In this document: in pieces, positions 1 through 10,356 of the stretch
Numbering within the stretch: the stretch's first letter is position 1
Layout of the letters: each line of letters opens with the position of its first letter
Assembly: GCF_009832865.1 (NCBI RefSeq)
Contig: NZ_CP047130.1
Span: 1,426,001 to 1,490,000 of the forward strand
Length of the DNA: 64,000 nt
Source: Colwellia sp. 20A7
GTDB lineage: Bacteria; Pseudomonadota; Gammaproteobacteria; Enterobacterales; Alteromonadaceae
Direction: 5' to 3'
Notes under the pieces: model-generated
Seen by the model: the letters and a program-made list of their open reading frames with translations, nothing else
Databases searched by the model: none
Told to the model about the DNA's origin: nothing
Position numbers and translations under genes: made by a program

Positions 1-816
1 ATTTGGCATGATCCTGCGCTTATTGAAGCCTTGAAAAAAGTAGATAAAGAAACTGAGTCGCATGTCTTGGTAAAAGCGCCTCGAAAACTTAAATTTTGGA
101 CGTGGGGTGGTGCTTTAGCCGCGAGCGTTATTTTTTCTTTTGTAAGCCTTAATTTTATCAAATCAGACGTTACGACTTCTGCTCCAGCTAGTGTAGCGGC
201 GCAGTATTATAGTGGTAATGATGCTGAAAATGTAGTTTTGTCTGATGAGTCTAAAGTCGCTTTAAATAAAAATTCAACGTTAAAATTTAGTGAAAATAGT
301 CAATCAAGAACTGCACTATTAAGTAAAGGGGAAGCTTATTTTTCAATAAAAAGAGATATTGAAAGACCCTTTACACTGGAAGTAGGTAACGCGACTATAC
401 GTGTGCTTGGTACTGCGTTTAATGTGAATAATATCTTAGGTGAAACAAATATTGATGTCTTTCATGGGAAAGTTTCCGTAAAGACTATTGACGATAAACA
501 GCAGATTGAACTGATAAAAGGACAACGAGCACGGGTTTATAACAATAATATCATTGTTTCTACCTTTACAGCCAAGCAACCTGATTGGCAACTTGGTTGG
601 CTTAACTTTGACGATGTGTCTATTAGCAATGCTGTTTATCAGCTTAATCGTTATGCTCAAAGACCCGTTGTTCTTAGTAAGGTTGATGCCAATTTACGGG
701 TCAGTGGACGTTTTAAAACGAATGATGTGCTTGGTGCGGTAACCCTTATTGCGCAATTAAATAAGCTTTCAATCAATACTTTTGATGACAGCATTATATT
801 GTCTTCTACTGATTAA
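1..816 (+). CDS. FecR-family anti-sigma/sigma-regulator, 5' end cut by window edge
   Basis: The frame is open from base 1, and the first codons (WHDPALIEAL) resemble the end of the cytoplasmic DUF4880 domain of FecR proteins. The TTG at 31 is therefore probably not the start, and the gene begins left of the window. One membrane segment follows (WTWGGALAASVIFSFVSL, about bases 100-160), then the periplasmic FecR domain (GEAYFSIKRD, RVLGTAFNV). A C-terminal STN-like domain starts near LNFDDVSISNAV. FecR proteins pass the signal of a loaded TonB receptor to an ECF sigma factor. The matching receptor gene follows after 52 bp. The sigma factor would be expected upstream, outside the window. Family call firm; ligand unknown. 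Confidence 0.9.
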   Translation: MWHDPALIEALKKVDKETESHVLVKAPRKLKFWTWGGALAASVIFSFVSLNFIKSDVTTSAPASVAAQYYSGNDAENVVLSDESKVALNKNSTLKFSENSQSRTALLSKGEAYFSIKRDIERPFTLEVGNATIRVLGTAFNVNNILGETNIDVFHGKVSVKTIDDKQQIELIKGQRARVYNNNIIVSTFTAKQPDWQLGWLNFDDVSISNAVYQLNRYAQRPVVLSKVDANLRVSGRFKTNDVLGAVTLIAQLNKLSINTFDDSIILSSTD

Positions 817-868
817 TATATTTGCACTATTCCTAAGCTATTTTGATCACGGTTAACGAGGCTAATAA

Positions 869-3757
869 ATGTTGAAACGTTTTTTATATGTAGCCTTAAG
901 TACCATGTTATGTGGCTTGTCTTTTTATGTTAATGCGGCACGCGTTAGCTTAATTGATCAGCTCAGCAACTATTCTGAAAAGTTTTCAATCGCAATTATA
1001 TATGACAGATCATTACTTGCAGGGCTAGAGGTAGCAACAGGTAGTGCTCAAAATGATGAAATTAACCGTAGTGACTTTAATAAACAGTTAACGTATTGGC
1101 TAACGCCGTATCAGCTTAACTGGAAGCAAACACCATCAGGTATTCTAATTTATAGCGTTAATAATCCCGCTAAGCACCCCATTGAAAAATCAGTAAATCA
1201 ATTAGAAGAAGTCACGGTTATTGGCCAAATGCCGACGGGATCGTTATCTGAGCGATATCATGATAAATATCAACAGGCCGTTGATTATGCGCAATTAATA
1301 AAAAGTAATTATGCAGGTGAAACCGACATAATATTAGGCGCTATGCTTACCCAATTACCTGCTGAGAATTTGGCTGAAGCATTACAAGCGGTTCCTGGGT
1401 TAAGTATTACTCGCGACCGTGGTGAGGCGCTTAATATTAATGCTATGGGGTTAGGCGCAGAATATCAATTAACGCTGTTTAATGGTCGCCGTCTTGCAAA
1501 TACTGAAAATGTTCGCAATTCAAACCAATATGGTAAAGCGCATCGATTTGATATTTTTAGTGCTGGGTTATTTTCAAATATTGCAGTTTCTAAAACGGCA
1601 GATCCTCGGTTACCGAGTGGTGCCATAGGCGCTACCGTCAATTTATTTAGCGATGCTCCTTTGGACTATCAAAAAAATAACGCAGACGTTAAGTTAACCG
1701 TTGCTGCGTTAGAGGGAGAGCGTGACCTTCAACCTAGCTTTGGAATAACAGCAAATACTAAGCTTGCTGATGATACCATCGGTTTAATTGTGAAGATGAA
1801 TTATGAAAATCGCTTACAACGTCAATTTCAATTTGAATCTTGGCATTGGGGTGAAAATGGCGGCGCATCGAATGTTTATCAGTGGCCTGATATTGATGAT
1901 CACATTTTAGTGCCAACAGATGGCTTGGCACTCACCATTGAAAATGAAGATCGTATCAGAACGACGATTTATAGTGCTTTAGCATGGCAACCAAGCAAGC
2001 AATTAACGATTAATACCTTGTGGTTTCGCTCTGAAACGGATTTTGCTTTCGATGAATATCGATTATCAATAAATCCATTAAGTCAGTCTGCCCAAGCAAA
2101 TATTATTCATAATAAAAATAGCTTAGATCAGTTTCTATTTTCAAATGTTACGGGCAAATCTAGCCGTGAAGAGTCAACACTTTATTATGCGAATAAAACC
2201 TTTCAAACAGACATAAAATGGCAACCTCATCAAGGCTTAATAGTGACGCCATTCTATAGCCGTAGCGAAGCTAATAGTTTTACTAAAGAGCCTATTTCTC
2301 GTGTACATGTTGGGCTCTCGCCGATGGACGCACTTGTTGAATTACAAAACGATTCGGTTGATACGTTTACCTTTGATCGTAATTTAACACTGGTAAGTAG
2401 TTATTCTACTATTAATCAAATGAGTAAACGTAACATTAATGTATTGAATAAAGTCGATGAATGGGGCATTGATAGTCAATGGGATTCAACTGGGGATTCT
2501 ATTTGGGGTGAAGGATTGAAAACATTAAGTTTTGGGTTTTTACATTCAACCCAAGCCTATAATTATACACGCCGTGATGTAAGCTTATCGACTTCTGCTT
2601 TAGCGGCATTACCTAAATTAGATGGACGATGGCTAGAATCTATTCCTGATCTTTTTTCCGCTGACTTTATGAGTTCACAAACCCAAGATTGGCTGATTCC
2701 AAAAAGTGATTTATTTCAATTGTACGATATAAGCCTACCTTTTGAAGGTGTTACCGATAATGACTTACTCAATAGCTATAAAGTCACTTACGTTTCAAAA
2801 GAGGGGGATCTTCAATCACAGTGGCAATTAGGCCATTGGTCACTTTATACAGGGCTTCGCTATAGTGATACGCAAAGTCAAATCGCGGGGACGCAATTAA
2901 ATGTAGCTAGCGAAGCGATATTGCCACTTAACAATAGTCTGAATTTTGTAACCTGGTTACCGTCATTAAATATTCTTTGGCAACCGTCTTTACATTGGCA
3001 GTGGCGGGCGGGATATAGCCGTTCTTATAATCGTCCGAATTACTCGGATTTAAACCCTAAAGTGCATGTTAATTCGGGGGGGTTACCTTATGCGGAGCTG
3101 GGTAATCCCGCTTTACAACCGGTTGTTGCAAATACGAGTACACTTTCTGTTAGCTGGTTACAAACATCGTTAAATGCTCAATTATTGGGCTTTAATCATA
3201 ATCTAGATAATTTGATTGTAGAGCAAAAAAAATCTTTTAATTACCAAAATATTGAATACAGCTCATTACAAAGAACAAATGACGGTTTTGGTAATATTAA
3301 TGGTTTACAGGCAAGTGTTCACTGGTTACTGCCATTGCGTAGCGCTTGGTTTTCTGAAACGAGTTTAGGTGCTAATGTTACGCGTATTATCAACGCCAAT
3401 TTTACCACACCAGATGCAAACAATTTTCGAATTGAAGGTGTTTCAGATTTTACCGCTAACCTTCGTTTTGTCATCAATAATGATAACTGGCAAGCAGGGC
3501 TTAATGTTAATCATCGGAGTGAGTTTCTTACCAGTAGAGATGTGACAAACAATGCTGATAGCTATATTGAAGCTTATACCAATACGGATTTAAGCTTCAG
3601 TTGGCTGTATTCAGATAATATGCGTTTACGGTTAGATGTCTTTAATGTAACCAATGAACCCCTTTTTCGTACAGCTAAAACAGATACCGCCGCTTCATTA
3701 ATGAAAGCGGAAGAATTTGGCCGTCGTTTTGTTGTTGGTTTATCATTAACGTTATGA
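869..3757 (+). CDS. TonB-dependent outer-membrane receptor with N-terminal STN signalling domain
   Basis: 962 residues. A signal peptide ends near residue 23 (FYVNA). An STN (secretin/TonB N-terminal) domain covers about 24-97, a TonB-box-like EEVTVIG is at 113-119, and a plug domain follows (about 150-300; LAEALQAVPGLSITRDRGE, FNGRRLA, LPSGAIGATVNL). The rest is a 22-strand-type barrel with FNVTNEPLFRT near the C-terminus. The plug wording resembles the large marine receptors often linked to carbohydrate or other organic substrates rather than classic siderophores. With the FecR gene just upstream this forms a cell-surface signalling pair: substrate binding both imports the ligand and signals through STN to FecR. 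Substrate not determinable here. Confidence 0.93.
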   Translation: MLKRFLYVALSTMLCGLSFYVNAARVSLIDQLSNYSEKFSIAIIYDRSLLAGLEVATGSAQNDEINRSDFNKQLTYWLTPYQLNWKQTPSGILIYSVNNPAKHPIEKSVNQLEEVTVIGQMPTGSLSERYHDKYQQAVDYAQLIKSNYAGETDIILGAMLTQLPAENLAEALQAVPGLSITRDRGEALNINAMGLGAEYQLTLFNGRRLANTENVRNSNQYGKAHRFDIFSAGLFSNIAVSKTADPRLPSGAIGATVNLFSDAPLDYQKNNADVKLTVAALEGERDLQPSFGITANTKLADDTIGLIVKMNYENRLQRQFQFESWHWGENGGASNVYQWPDIDDHILVPTDGLALTIENEDRIRTTIYSALAWQPSKQLTINTLWFRSETDFAFDEYRLSINPLSQSAQANIIHNKNSLDQFLFSNVTGKSSREESTLYYANKTFQTDIKWQPHQGLIVTPFYSRSEANSFTKEPISRVHVGLSPMDALVELQNDSVDTFTFDRNLTLVSSYSTINQMSKRNINVLNKVDEWGIDSQWDSTGDSIWGEGLKTLSFGFLHSTQAYNYTRRDVSLSTSALAALPKLDGRWLESIPDLFSADFMSSQTQDWLIPKSDLFQLYDISLPFEGVTDNDLLNSYKVTYVSKEGDLQSQWQLGHWSLYTGLRYSDTQSQIAGTQLNVASEAILPLNNSLNFVTWLPSLNILWQPSLHWQWRAGYSRSYNRPNYSDLNPKVHVNSGGLPYAELGNPALQPVVANTSTLSVSWLQTSLNAQLLGFNHNLDNLIVEQKKSFNYQNIEYSSLQRTNDGFGNINGLQASVHWLLPLRSAWFSETSLGANVTRIINANFTTPDANNFRIEGVSDFTANLRFVINNDNWQAGLNVNHRSEFLTSRDVTNNADSYIEAYTNTDLSFSWLYSDNMRLRLDVFNVTNEPLFRTAKTDTAASLMKAEEFGRRFVVGLSLTL

Positions 3758-3765
3758 GGCTTTTT

Positions 3766-3810
3766 TAATTGGCATTTGCTTAATTGGCATTTGCTTAATT
3801 GACGTTTGCC
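3766..3810. repeat. 15-bp tandem repeat, three copies
   Basis: Three consecutive 15-base units follow the receptor stop codon: TAATTGGCATTTGCT at 3766-3780 and 3781-3795 (identical), and TAATTGACGTTTGCC at 3796-3810 (diverged). This looks like local slippage duplication; no gene or hairpin function is evident. Confidence 0.85.
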
Positions 3811-3852
3811 TTTACTCTTAACATATATAATTTACGTATTACTCTATTTTTC

Positions 3853-4545
3853 CTACACTTTTCTCTCACCTACTAGCATATTGCCATCTTCTAAGAAGGT
3901 TAAAATAATTTGCTTACCAGGGCGATTATCGTCAAATAATTCGCTATATTTTTCAATTATTCTGTCTCTGTCTGCTTGGGTTCTTGCGGTAGACATTTCA
4001 TCACGAAAGGGTTGTCCTTCCATGATGCCGGCGTAATGGCTTGCTAAAGCAGTCGTTGTACGTAGTGCATTTTCAACTTTTGGGTTTTCAGATAATGCCT
4101 GTTTTAATTGGTCGGCATAAGCATAATCTGCAGGTAAAACGACCTGACCGTGATTATCAAATTCTACGGTTGCTGGCGGCGATGGAATGTCATATTGCGC
4201 CAACAAGTCTTTGAATTGTTCTTGTGAATATTTCGACAAAGTATCAATGTTATGGGCCGTAGGGAGTAATAAAGGTATGTCATCCAAGTTCACTGGCGTT
4301 GATTGCTGTCCTGGAGTCAGATATTCATCTAGATTAATGGTTGTTTGATCACCTTTACTTGTATTCATCTTAAATACAGCACTTTCCTTTATTTCTTCAG
4401 GCGTTGTATTTTGTGCACTAGCTGATTGATAACTGGCAAAAACTTGTGAAAAAGTAGTGCTAGTATTACTAGCGTTGCCTGCTGTGTTATTGGCTTGTTG
4501 CACACTTTGTGAATGCGTTTGAAAATTTGTAGTGGTGACTTCCAT
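3853..4545 (-). CDS. Hypothetical leaderless protein with Gln/Asn/Ser/Thr-rich N-terminus
   Basis: 230 residues; family not recognised. The first ~60 residues are low-complexity and rich in N, Q, S and T (QQANNTAGNASNTSTTFSQ), so probably disordered. The rest is mixed helical with an acidic tail region (TRTQADRDRIIEKYSELF is predicted helix by eye). There is no signal peptide, membrane segment or cysteine. The C-terminus ends in a hydrophobic stretch (QIILTFLEDGNMLV). It is divergent from the gene at 4927. Its layout (disordered head, helical body, no export signal) resembles the proteins at 4927 and 54512, but I see no clear sequence identity with them. The long open frame and normal codon use support a real gene. 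Confidence 0.7.
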   Translation of the reverse strand: MEVTTTNFQTHSQSVQQANNTAGNASNTSTTFSQVFASYQSASAQNTTPEEIKESAVFKMNTSKGDQTTINLDEYLTPGQQSTPVNLDDIPLLLPTAHNIDTLSKYSQEQFKDLLAQYDIPSPPATVEFDNHGQVVLPADYAYADQLKQALSENPKVENALRTTTALASHYAGIMEGQPFRDEMSTARTQADRDRIIEKYSELFDDNRPGKQIILTFLEDGNMLVGERKV

Positions 4546-4926
4546 TTTACCCTCGATACTTGATTACGTCATATAAATATACGGATGCTTAGTCAATATT
4601 TAGCAAAAAATGTACCATTACCACTTATGTTTTGTTGCGCTTGTTAACCATCAATAATTATGATTTTTATTACCATATAAATTACAAATAAATGGCAATT
4701 TATTGCCGGTGTAAAAATACTCAAAGGCATTTTTTGTCGTTTTTATTGGGTCATATTGAGTAAATCAACACACCACTAACAATTTATAGATGACGAGGGT
4801 TGGTACGCTATTTGCTCTTTAGTTTAGTATCGTAAAGAGTTAAATCATTTTATTAGTCAGTCATTTTATTATGTACATAACAGATTACTTATCAATAGGA
4901 ATGAAAAAACCGATTAAGGAAGATAA
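4546..4926. other. Divergent intergenic region, 381 bp
   Basis: Lies between two divergently read hypothetical genes, so it should hold both promoters. Two inverted repeats are visible: GGCAAT-TT-ATTGCC at 4694-4707, and CTCTTTA / TAAAGAG at 4815-4821 and 4833-4839. The first could be an operator. It resembles a sigma-54 site only superficially, because the GG to GC spacing is one base short. A ribosome-binding site (AAGGAAG) precedes the ATG at 4927. Confidence 0.5.
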
Positions 4927-5451
4927 ATGATAAATTCAATTAGTTCACAACACTATGCTGTTCAACCAGTTCGAAACAATACCAATAAAGTTGAACCAAT
5001 TGCGGCAAATAACACGCAAGTAACCAAGGCTATTGTTCATTACGATACCCGAAAAAATGCAGTTTCTTTTATTGAAAACGCTTCACCTGAAGAACTAGCC
5101 GCAAAGGTTGATTCCTTAATAGGACGAATGCAGTCAATGGCGGCGATTAATTTAAATGAAATTATGAATGCAGATAATGGTTTTGAAATAGCCGAAAGAA
5201 TAAATCGTTTACAAGAGCCATTAAAACAAGCACACCAGAATGTGTTAAATTTAGAGCAAGAACTTATTAGTCAGGGGCGTGCAGAGGGTAAAAGTGATAA
5301 AGAAATTTTAATGAGTATTGTGCAAATGCAAGATGAACAGTCCGATTTATTTAAGATGTCAATGAATTGGGGAACCAAAGGGCTTACTTCACCTGACAAT
5401 TATGCCAAGCTAGTTGAGTACACACCTAACTATGTCAATTCTTATGCCTAA
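4927..5451 (+). CDS. Hypothetical helical protein
   Basis: 174 residues; not recognised. The N-terminal ~40 residues are polar and probably disordered (VQPVRNNTNKVEP). Residues ~55-145 form amphipathic helices (SPEELAAKVDSLIGRMQSM, RLQEPLKQAHQNVLNLEQEL) that may make a coiled coil. No signal peptide or membrane segment. A good ribosome-binding site (AAGGAAGATAAATG) supports the start at 4927. It reads away from the hypothetical gene at 3853-4545. Function unknown. The general look (leaderless, N/Q-rich head, helical body) recalls small cytoplasmic or secretion-related proteins of marine Alteromonadales, but that is only an impression. Confidence 0.7.
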   Translation: MINSISSQHYAVQPVRNNTNKVEPIAANNTQVTKAIVHYDTRKNAVSFIENASPEELAAKVDSLIGRMQSMAAINLNEIMNADNGFEIAERINRLQEPLKQAHQNVLNLEQELISQGRAEGKSDKEILMSIVQMQDEQSDLFKMSMNWGTKGLTSPDNYAKLVEYTPNYVNSYA

Positions 5452-5545
5452 AAAGTACTAACGGCTAACGGTGTTAAGTGATGCTATAATTTAGAGATTA
5501 TTTTGTTGTAAAATCGCCTAGCCGTATAAAGACCCTTGGAAATTT

Positions 5546-7264
5546 ATGATCTACCCGCAAACTTGTTTTAACTCTTTTAGTCAGAATATAAAAGATTACA
5601 CCTTACCCGAACGTTTTACTTTCCCATTTTGCTATGATCCTCATCCATTGTGTTTATTAGCGGCAACAGAATTACAAAACCAGCTTGAAAACCATCAACA
5701 ACTGTCAAAAGAGCTTGAACAACAAGGGAAAATGTTTGGCGTGTTGTTAGTGAAAAATCAGCAAGGTGAAATAGGTTATCTTATTGCTTTTTCAGGAAAA
5801 CACTTTGATCTTTCTATTCATCAAGCTTCGCTTAAAAATAATATGACCTTTGTGCCAGCTGTTTTTGAGCTTAACGAGCAAGCCGAGTGGTATTACGATG
5901 ACAGTATTATTATCAATCGACTTAATCATGAACTCGAGCAACTCTTAGTTAACCCTAACCTCGAAGAGTACCAATCTCAACTTACATCACTTGCTATTCA
6001 ACAAGAAGAACAGCTTGCTCAGCAGCATGAAAAAATGGCGTTTAATCGGAAAACTAGAAAGGCTAAACGCAGTCAAGTAAGGGATGATTTTACTGAAGAA
6101 CAGTTAGCAGAGCAGCTGAAAGAATTAGCAAAACAAAGTGTTTATGATAAAAATGAATTAAAAGCGTTAAAACAGTATTGGCTTGATTTAATAACCGCAG
6201 TGCAAGAAAAATTAACCGCGTTAACTGATGAAGTTGATGCCGTTAAAAATAAACGGAAAAAGCTGTCTACCCGTTTACAAAAAAAACTATTTAAACAATA
6301 TCATTTATTAAATAGTGCTGGCGTTGAAAAAGATTTAATTGAATTATTTCAAGACACACGCCATCCAATGCCACCAGCAGGTACTGGTGATTGTGCCGCA
6401 CCAAAATTATTACAATATGCTTTTATGAATAATATGACACCACTAGCGATGGCTGAATTTTGGTGGGGACGGGCGCCTAAGTCTGAAATACGTCAACATA
6501 AAAAGTTTTATGGTGCATGCTCTGGTAAATGTCAGCCAATTTTAGCGCACATGCTTGAAGGTATGGTGCTTGATGATAACCCTTTATTGATTAACCCCGC
6601 AGAAGGTAAAGCGTTAGATATTATTTATCAAGACACTGATATTGTGGTGGTCAATAAACCGAATGAATTTTTATCAGTACCCGGTAAAAACATTGAGGAT
6701 TCGGTTTATTTACGAATTAAGGCGCTGTTTCCCCAAGCAACAGGCACCTTGATTGTACATCGACTAGATATGTCGACCTCTGGTTTAATGGTGTTAGCGT
6801 TAACTAAACGGGCACAAAAAAACATACAGCAACAATTTATTAATCGTACTATTAAAAAGCGTTATGTGGCATTACTTGAAAATAAAGTAGCGGCTAATAT
6901 TGATAAAATAGTTGAACAAAGCGAAGGGGATATTAATCTGCCGTTAAGAGGTGATTTGGACGATAGACCCCGACAGTTAGTGTGTTTTAATGCTGGAAAA
7001 GCATCGAAAACTCATTGGCAAGTTATTGAACATACCGATGAAAAAATAAAGTTATATTTGTACCCGGAATCAGGAAGAACACATCAATTAAGGGTTCATT
7101 GTGCTCACCCACAAGGATTAAATACGCCTATATTGGGTGACGATTTATATGGAAATAACAATGACAATATTGCTCAGCGCTTACACCTTCATGCACAAAG
7201 GTTAACGTTAAGGCATCCTGTTAGCCAGGAAGAAATGACTTTTCAAGTAAACGAGGCATTTTAG
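5546..7264 (+). CDS. RluA-family pseudouridine synthase with long N-terminal extension
   Basis: 572 residues, against roughly 220-330 for RluA/RluC/RluD. The C-terminal ~215 residues hold the catalytic domain: HRLDMSTSG at 405-413 with catalytic Asp408, and SGRTHQLRVH near the end. It converts uridine to pseudouridine in rRNA and/or tRNA. The first ~350 residues are an extra region: an N-terminal globular part, a charged coiled coil (about 125-255), and a Cys-containing segment (GTGDCAAPKL around 279-288, GACSGKCQ around 323-330) that might bind metal or RNA. No S4 domain is visible. Proteins of this long type are known among gammaproteobacteria and usually annotated as RluA-like. Target base cannot be assigned from sequence. 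Confidence 0.88.
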   Translation: MIYPQTCFNSFSQNIKDYTLPERFTFPFCYDPHPLCLLAATELQNQLENHQQLSKELEQQGKMFGVLLVKNQQGEIGYLIAFSGKHFDLSIHQASLKNNMTFVPAVFELNEQAEWYYDDSIIINRLNHELEQLLVNPNLEEYQSQLTSLAIQQEEQLAQQHEKMAFNRKTRKAKRSQVRDDFTEEQLAEQLKELAKQSVYDKNELKALKQYWLDLITAVQEKLTALTDEVDAVKNKRKKLSTRLQKKLFKQYHLLNSAGVEKDLIELFQDTRHPMPPAGTGDCAAPKLLQYAFMNNMTPLAMAEFWWGRAPKSEIRQHKKFYGACSGKCQPILAHMLEGMVLDDNPLLINPAEGKALDIIYQDTDIVVVNKPNEFLSVPGKNIEDSVYLRIKALFPQATGTLIVHRLDMSTSGLMVLALTKRAQKNIQQQFINRTIKKRYVALLENKVAANIDKIVEQSEGDINLPLRGDLDDRPRQLVCFNAGKASKTHWQVIEHTDEKIKLYLYPESGRTHQLRVHCAHPQGLNTPILGDDLYGNNNDNIAQRLHLHAQRLTLRHPVSQEEMTFQVNEAF

Positions 7265-7314
7265 GCTCGAACACAATTATATTCAGCTCAACAAAGACAT
7301 GTTTAATAAACAGA

Positions 7315-7344
7315 AATAAAAAAGCCTATCACTAAGATAGGCTT
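7315..7344 (-). terminator. Rho-independent terminator of the YebC/YeeN-family gene
   Basis: A perfect 9-bp stem, AAGCCTATC / GATAGGCTT (7322-7330 and 7336-7344), has a 5-base loop. Read on the minus strand it is followed by a run of T (A-run at 7315-7323 on the plus strand). It sits between convergent genes and may also help stop the pseudouridine synthase transcript, but no T-run follows on the plus strand. Confidence 0.8.
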
Positions 7345-7380
7345 GATATGGCGACTAGAGCAACAATGTTACGCGTTTAT

Positions 7381-8106
7381 TTAGTCTTTAATTTCAGCAT
7401 TATGATAAACGTTTTGTACGTCATCACAATCATCTAACATGGCAATGAACTTTTCAAAGTTAGCTAAGTCTTCTTCGCCTTCAATATCAATATAAGTTTG
7501 AGGCACCCAAGAGATCTCTTCAACTTCTAAGTCGTATTCTGGCATAGAGTTAGCAAATTCAGTTTTTATTTTGAAAAACTCAGTATGCGGAGCATAAACG
7601 GTAATAATACCGTCTTCTAGTTCAACGTCAGATACGTCAATGTCAGCCATCATTAAGTTTTCTAAAACTGCTTCATCGTCTTCACCTTTAAAAGCAAATA
7701 TTGCTTGGTGATCAAACATATGTGAAACCGTACCAGAAGAGCCTACTTTAGAGTGTGTTTTAGTGAAACATTGACGAACATCTTTAATGGTACGATTGCC
7801 GTTATCGGTTAAGCAATCAATAATTACCATGCAATTACCTGGGCCAAAACCTTCATAACGGGCTTCTACAAAATCTTCACCACCAGCACCCGATGCTTTA
7901 TTTATTGCATTATCTATTACGTGCGTCGGTACTTGATCTTTCTTTGCTCTATCAATTAAACCACGTAATGCAAGGTTGCCGTCAGGATCTACGCCACCAT
8001 TTTTAGCACAAACGTAAATTGCTTTACCGTACTTTGAATAGACTTTGGTTTTTGCCCCAGCAGTTTTTGCCATGGATAGTTTTCGGTTTTGGTAAGCTCT
8101 TCCCAT
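7381..8106 (-). CDS. YebC/PmpR-family (YeeN-type) regulator / translation factor
   Basis: 241 residues, the usual family length. Family motifs visible are [14 protein letters not shown] near the start, [38 protein letters not shown] and the C-terminal [15 protein letters not shown]. The N-terminus (MGRAYQNRK...TKVYSKYGK) is closer to E. coli YeeN than to YebC, which begins MAGHSKW. The family is described as DNA-binding transcription regulators (PmpR), and more recently as factors relieving ribosome stalling (YebC, TACO1). Which applies here is not readable from sequence. Single gene with its own terminator downstream. Confidence 0.92.
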   Translation of the reverse strand: MGRAYQNRKLSMAKTAGAKTKVYSKYGKAIYVCAKNGGVDPDGNLALRGLIDRAKKDQVPTHVIDNAINKASGAGGEDFVEARYEGFGPGNCMVIIDCLTDNGNRTIKDVRQCFTKTHSKVGSSGTVSHMFDHQAIFAFKGEDDEAVLENLMMADIDVSDVELEDGIITVYAPHTEFFKIKTEFANSMPEYDLEVEEISWVPQTYIDIEGEEDLANFEKFIAMLDDCDDVQNVYHNAEIKD

Positions 8107-8305
8107 TGTTCAATCTCTCATTTTTTCGTTGGCATAAAATTAATGGTGTAGATTCTACCAGTCTCACAGGGCTTTTGACTAGAGGGATATACCTAAAAAT
8201 TAACAACAGCCTTAATAAATAGCGAACTTGAAATAATCATTTTTATATACTAACAGTTAAGTATGCCGGTTAAATGCCGTAATCATTCAAAAAGGAAAGT
8301 GATTT

Positions 8306-9343
8306 ATGAAAAAGTTGATTTTTTGTTTTGATGGCACTTGTAATTCACCACAAGATGCTGACGATTTCTTTGAAGACTCAAGTATCAGTAATATACTAAA
8401 GCTACATGCTTTCTTCGGTGGCAAGCTAAATAATTTTACTACTGAAAATCCTAACGTTATCAATCAACAGAGTTTTTATTATAGTGGTGTTGGTACGCGT
8501 GGTAGTTGGCTTAAGCGAAAGTTTAACGCTATGTTTGCACCAGCGTATGGTGATATGGATGATATTATTGATGAAGCGCGCAGCGATTTAACGACACACT
8601 TTAGTGAAGGGGATAGCATTTATGTTTTCGGGTTTAGTCGAGGGGCGGCTATTGCCCGTATGTTTGCCGCTCATTTACCGCATAAAGTTAAATTTTTAGG
8701 TGTTTTCGATACCGTTGCCGCCACGCGCGGATCGTTAGATTTAAACCCTGATACCTTTCCTGCGAGTGGTATTGTCTTTGAAAATGGCACGCTGGGCGAG
8801 CATGTTGAAAAAGCGGTGCATATACTCTCACTGGATGAAAAAAGAATTCTGTTTCAACCCACCTTATTTAATTATGATAAAAGAATAACTGAAATATGGT
8901 TTGCCGGCGTTCACTCGGATGTAGGCGGTAGCTATTGGTTTGACGGTCTGTCTGATATTACTTTGCAATATATGCTTGATAGTGTGCGTGATGAACTAAC
9001 GATACAAGATATTAACGATATTGATTACGAAGGCTTAAAAGTTCAAGGGGGGCAAGATAGTATTTGTTTTGATGATCTTAACCTTAAACCTTTGGTAGAT
9101 GGCACATTACACACGCAAATTAGAACTAACCGAAACTCCGCAACTTTGGCACCTCGTTTAGTCAGAGTCAATGTAGATGATGTAAAATCACCGCGCATTC
9201 CTATTATTCATCACACGGTCGTTGAGCGGTTTCACTTAGTGAGTGGCTACCGGCCTTACTCTTTGAGGGATTTGAATTTTAAAATTATCAATGAAAAAGG
9301 CAAGGTTGGTAAAGTACAGCAGGGGATTAGTAGTTTAGGTTAA
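8306..9343 (+). CDS. DUF2235 alpha/beta-hydrolase-like protein
   Basis: 345 residues. The N-terminal FCFDGTCNSP and the nucleophile elbow GFSRGAA (Ser111) are typical of the DUF2235 family. Asp135 (FDTVAA) and His203 (HSDVGGSYW) complete a plausible Ser-Asp-His triad. This fold includes type VI secretion phospholipase effectors (Tle1) and many uncharacterised cytoplasmic hydrolases. No VgrG, PAAR or immunity gene is adjacent, so an effector role is not supported here. No signal peptide. The start at 8306 has a good ribosome-binding site (AAAGGAAAG). It is followed 48 bp later by hemF, with no obvious functional link. Confidence 0.85.
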   Translation: MKKLIFCFDGTCNSPQDADDFFEDSSISNILKLHAFFGGKLNNFTTENPNVINQQSFYYSGVGTRGSWLKRKFNAMFAPAYGDMDDIIDEARSDLTTHFSEGDSIYVFGFSRGAAIARMFAAHLPHKVKFLGVFDTVAATRGSLDLNPDTFPASGIVFENGTLGEHVEKAVHILSLDEKRILFQPTLFNYDKRITEIWFAGVHSDVGGSYWFDGLSDITLQYMLDSVRDELTIQDINDIDYEGLKVQGGQDSICFDDLNLKPLVDGTLHTQIRTNRNSATLAPRLVRVNVDDVKSPRIPIIHHTVVERFHLVSGYRPYSLRDLNFKIINEKGKVGKVQQGISSLG

Positions 9344-9373
9344 TGAAAATAATAAAAATAATGATATAATTAA

Positions 9374-10345
<972 letters not shown>

Positions 10346-10356
10346 GTTAATTATTC

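Noticed and set aside
3766..3810. Hairpin terminator after the TonB receptor
   Set aside because: The region is a 15-bp tandem repeat without a stable GC-rich stem.
4694..4707. Sigma-54 promoter (TGGCA...TTGC)
   Set aside because: The spacing between the GG and GC elements is one base short, and the string is better explained as a GGCAAT/ATTGCC palindrome.
8306..9343. Type VI secretion phospholipase effector (Tle1)
   Set aside because: The DUF2235 fold allows it, but there is no VgrG, PAAR, chaperone or immunity gene nearby.
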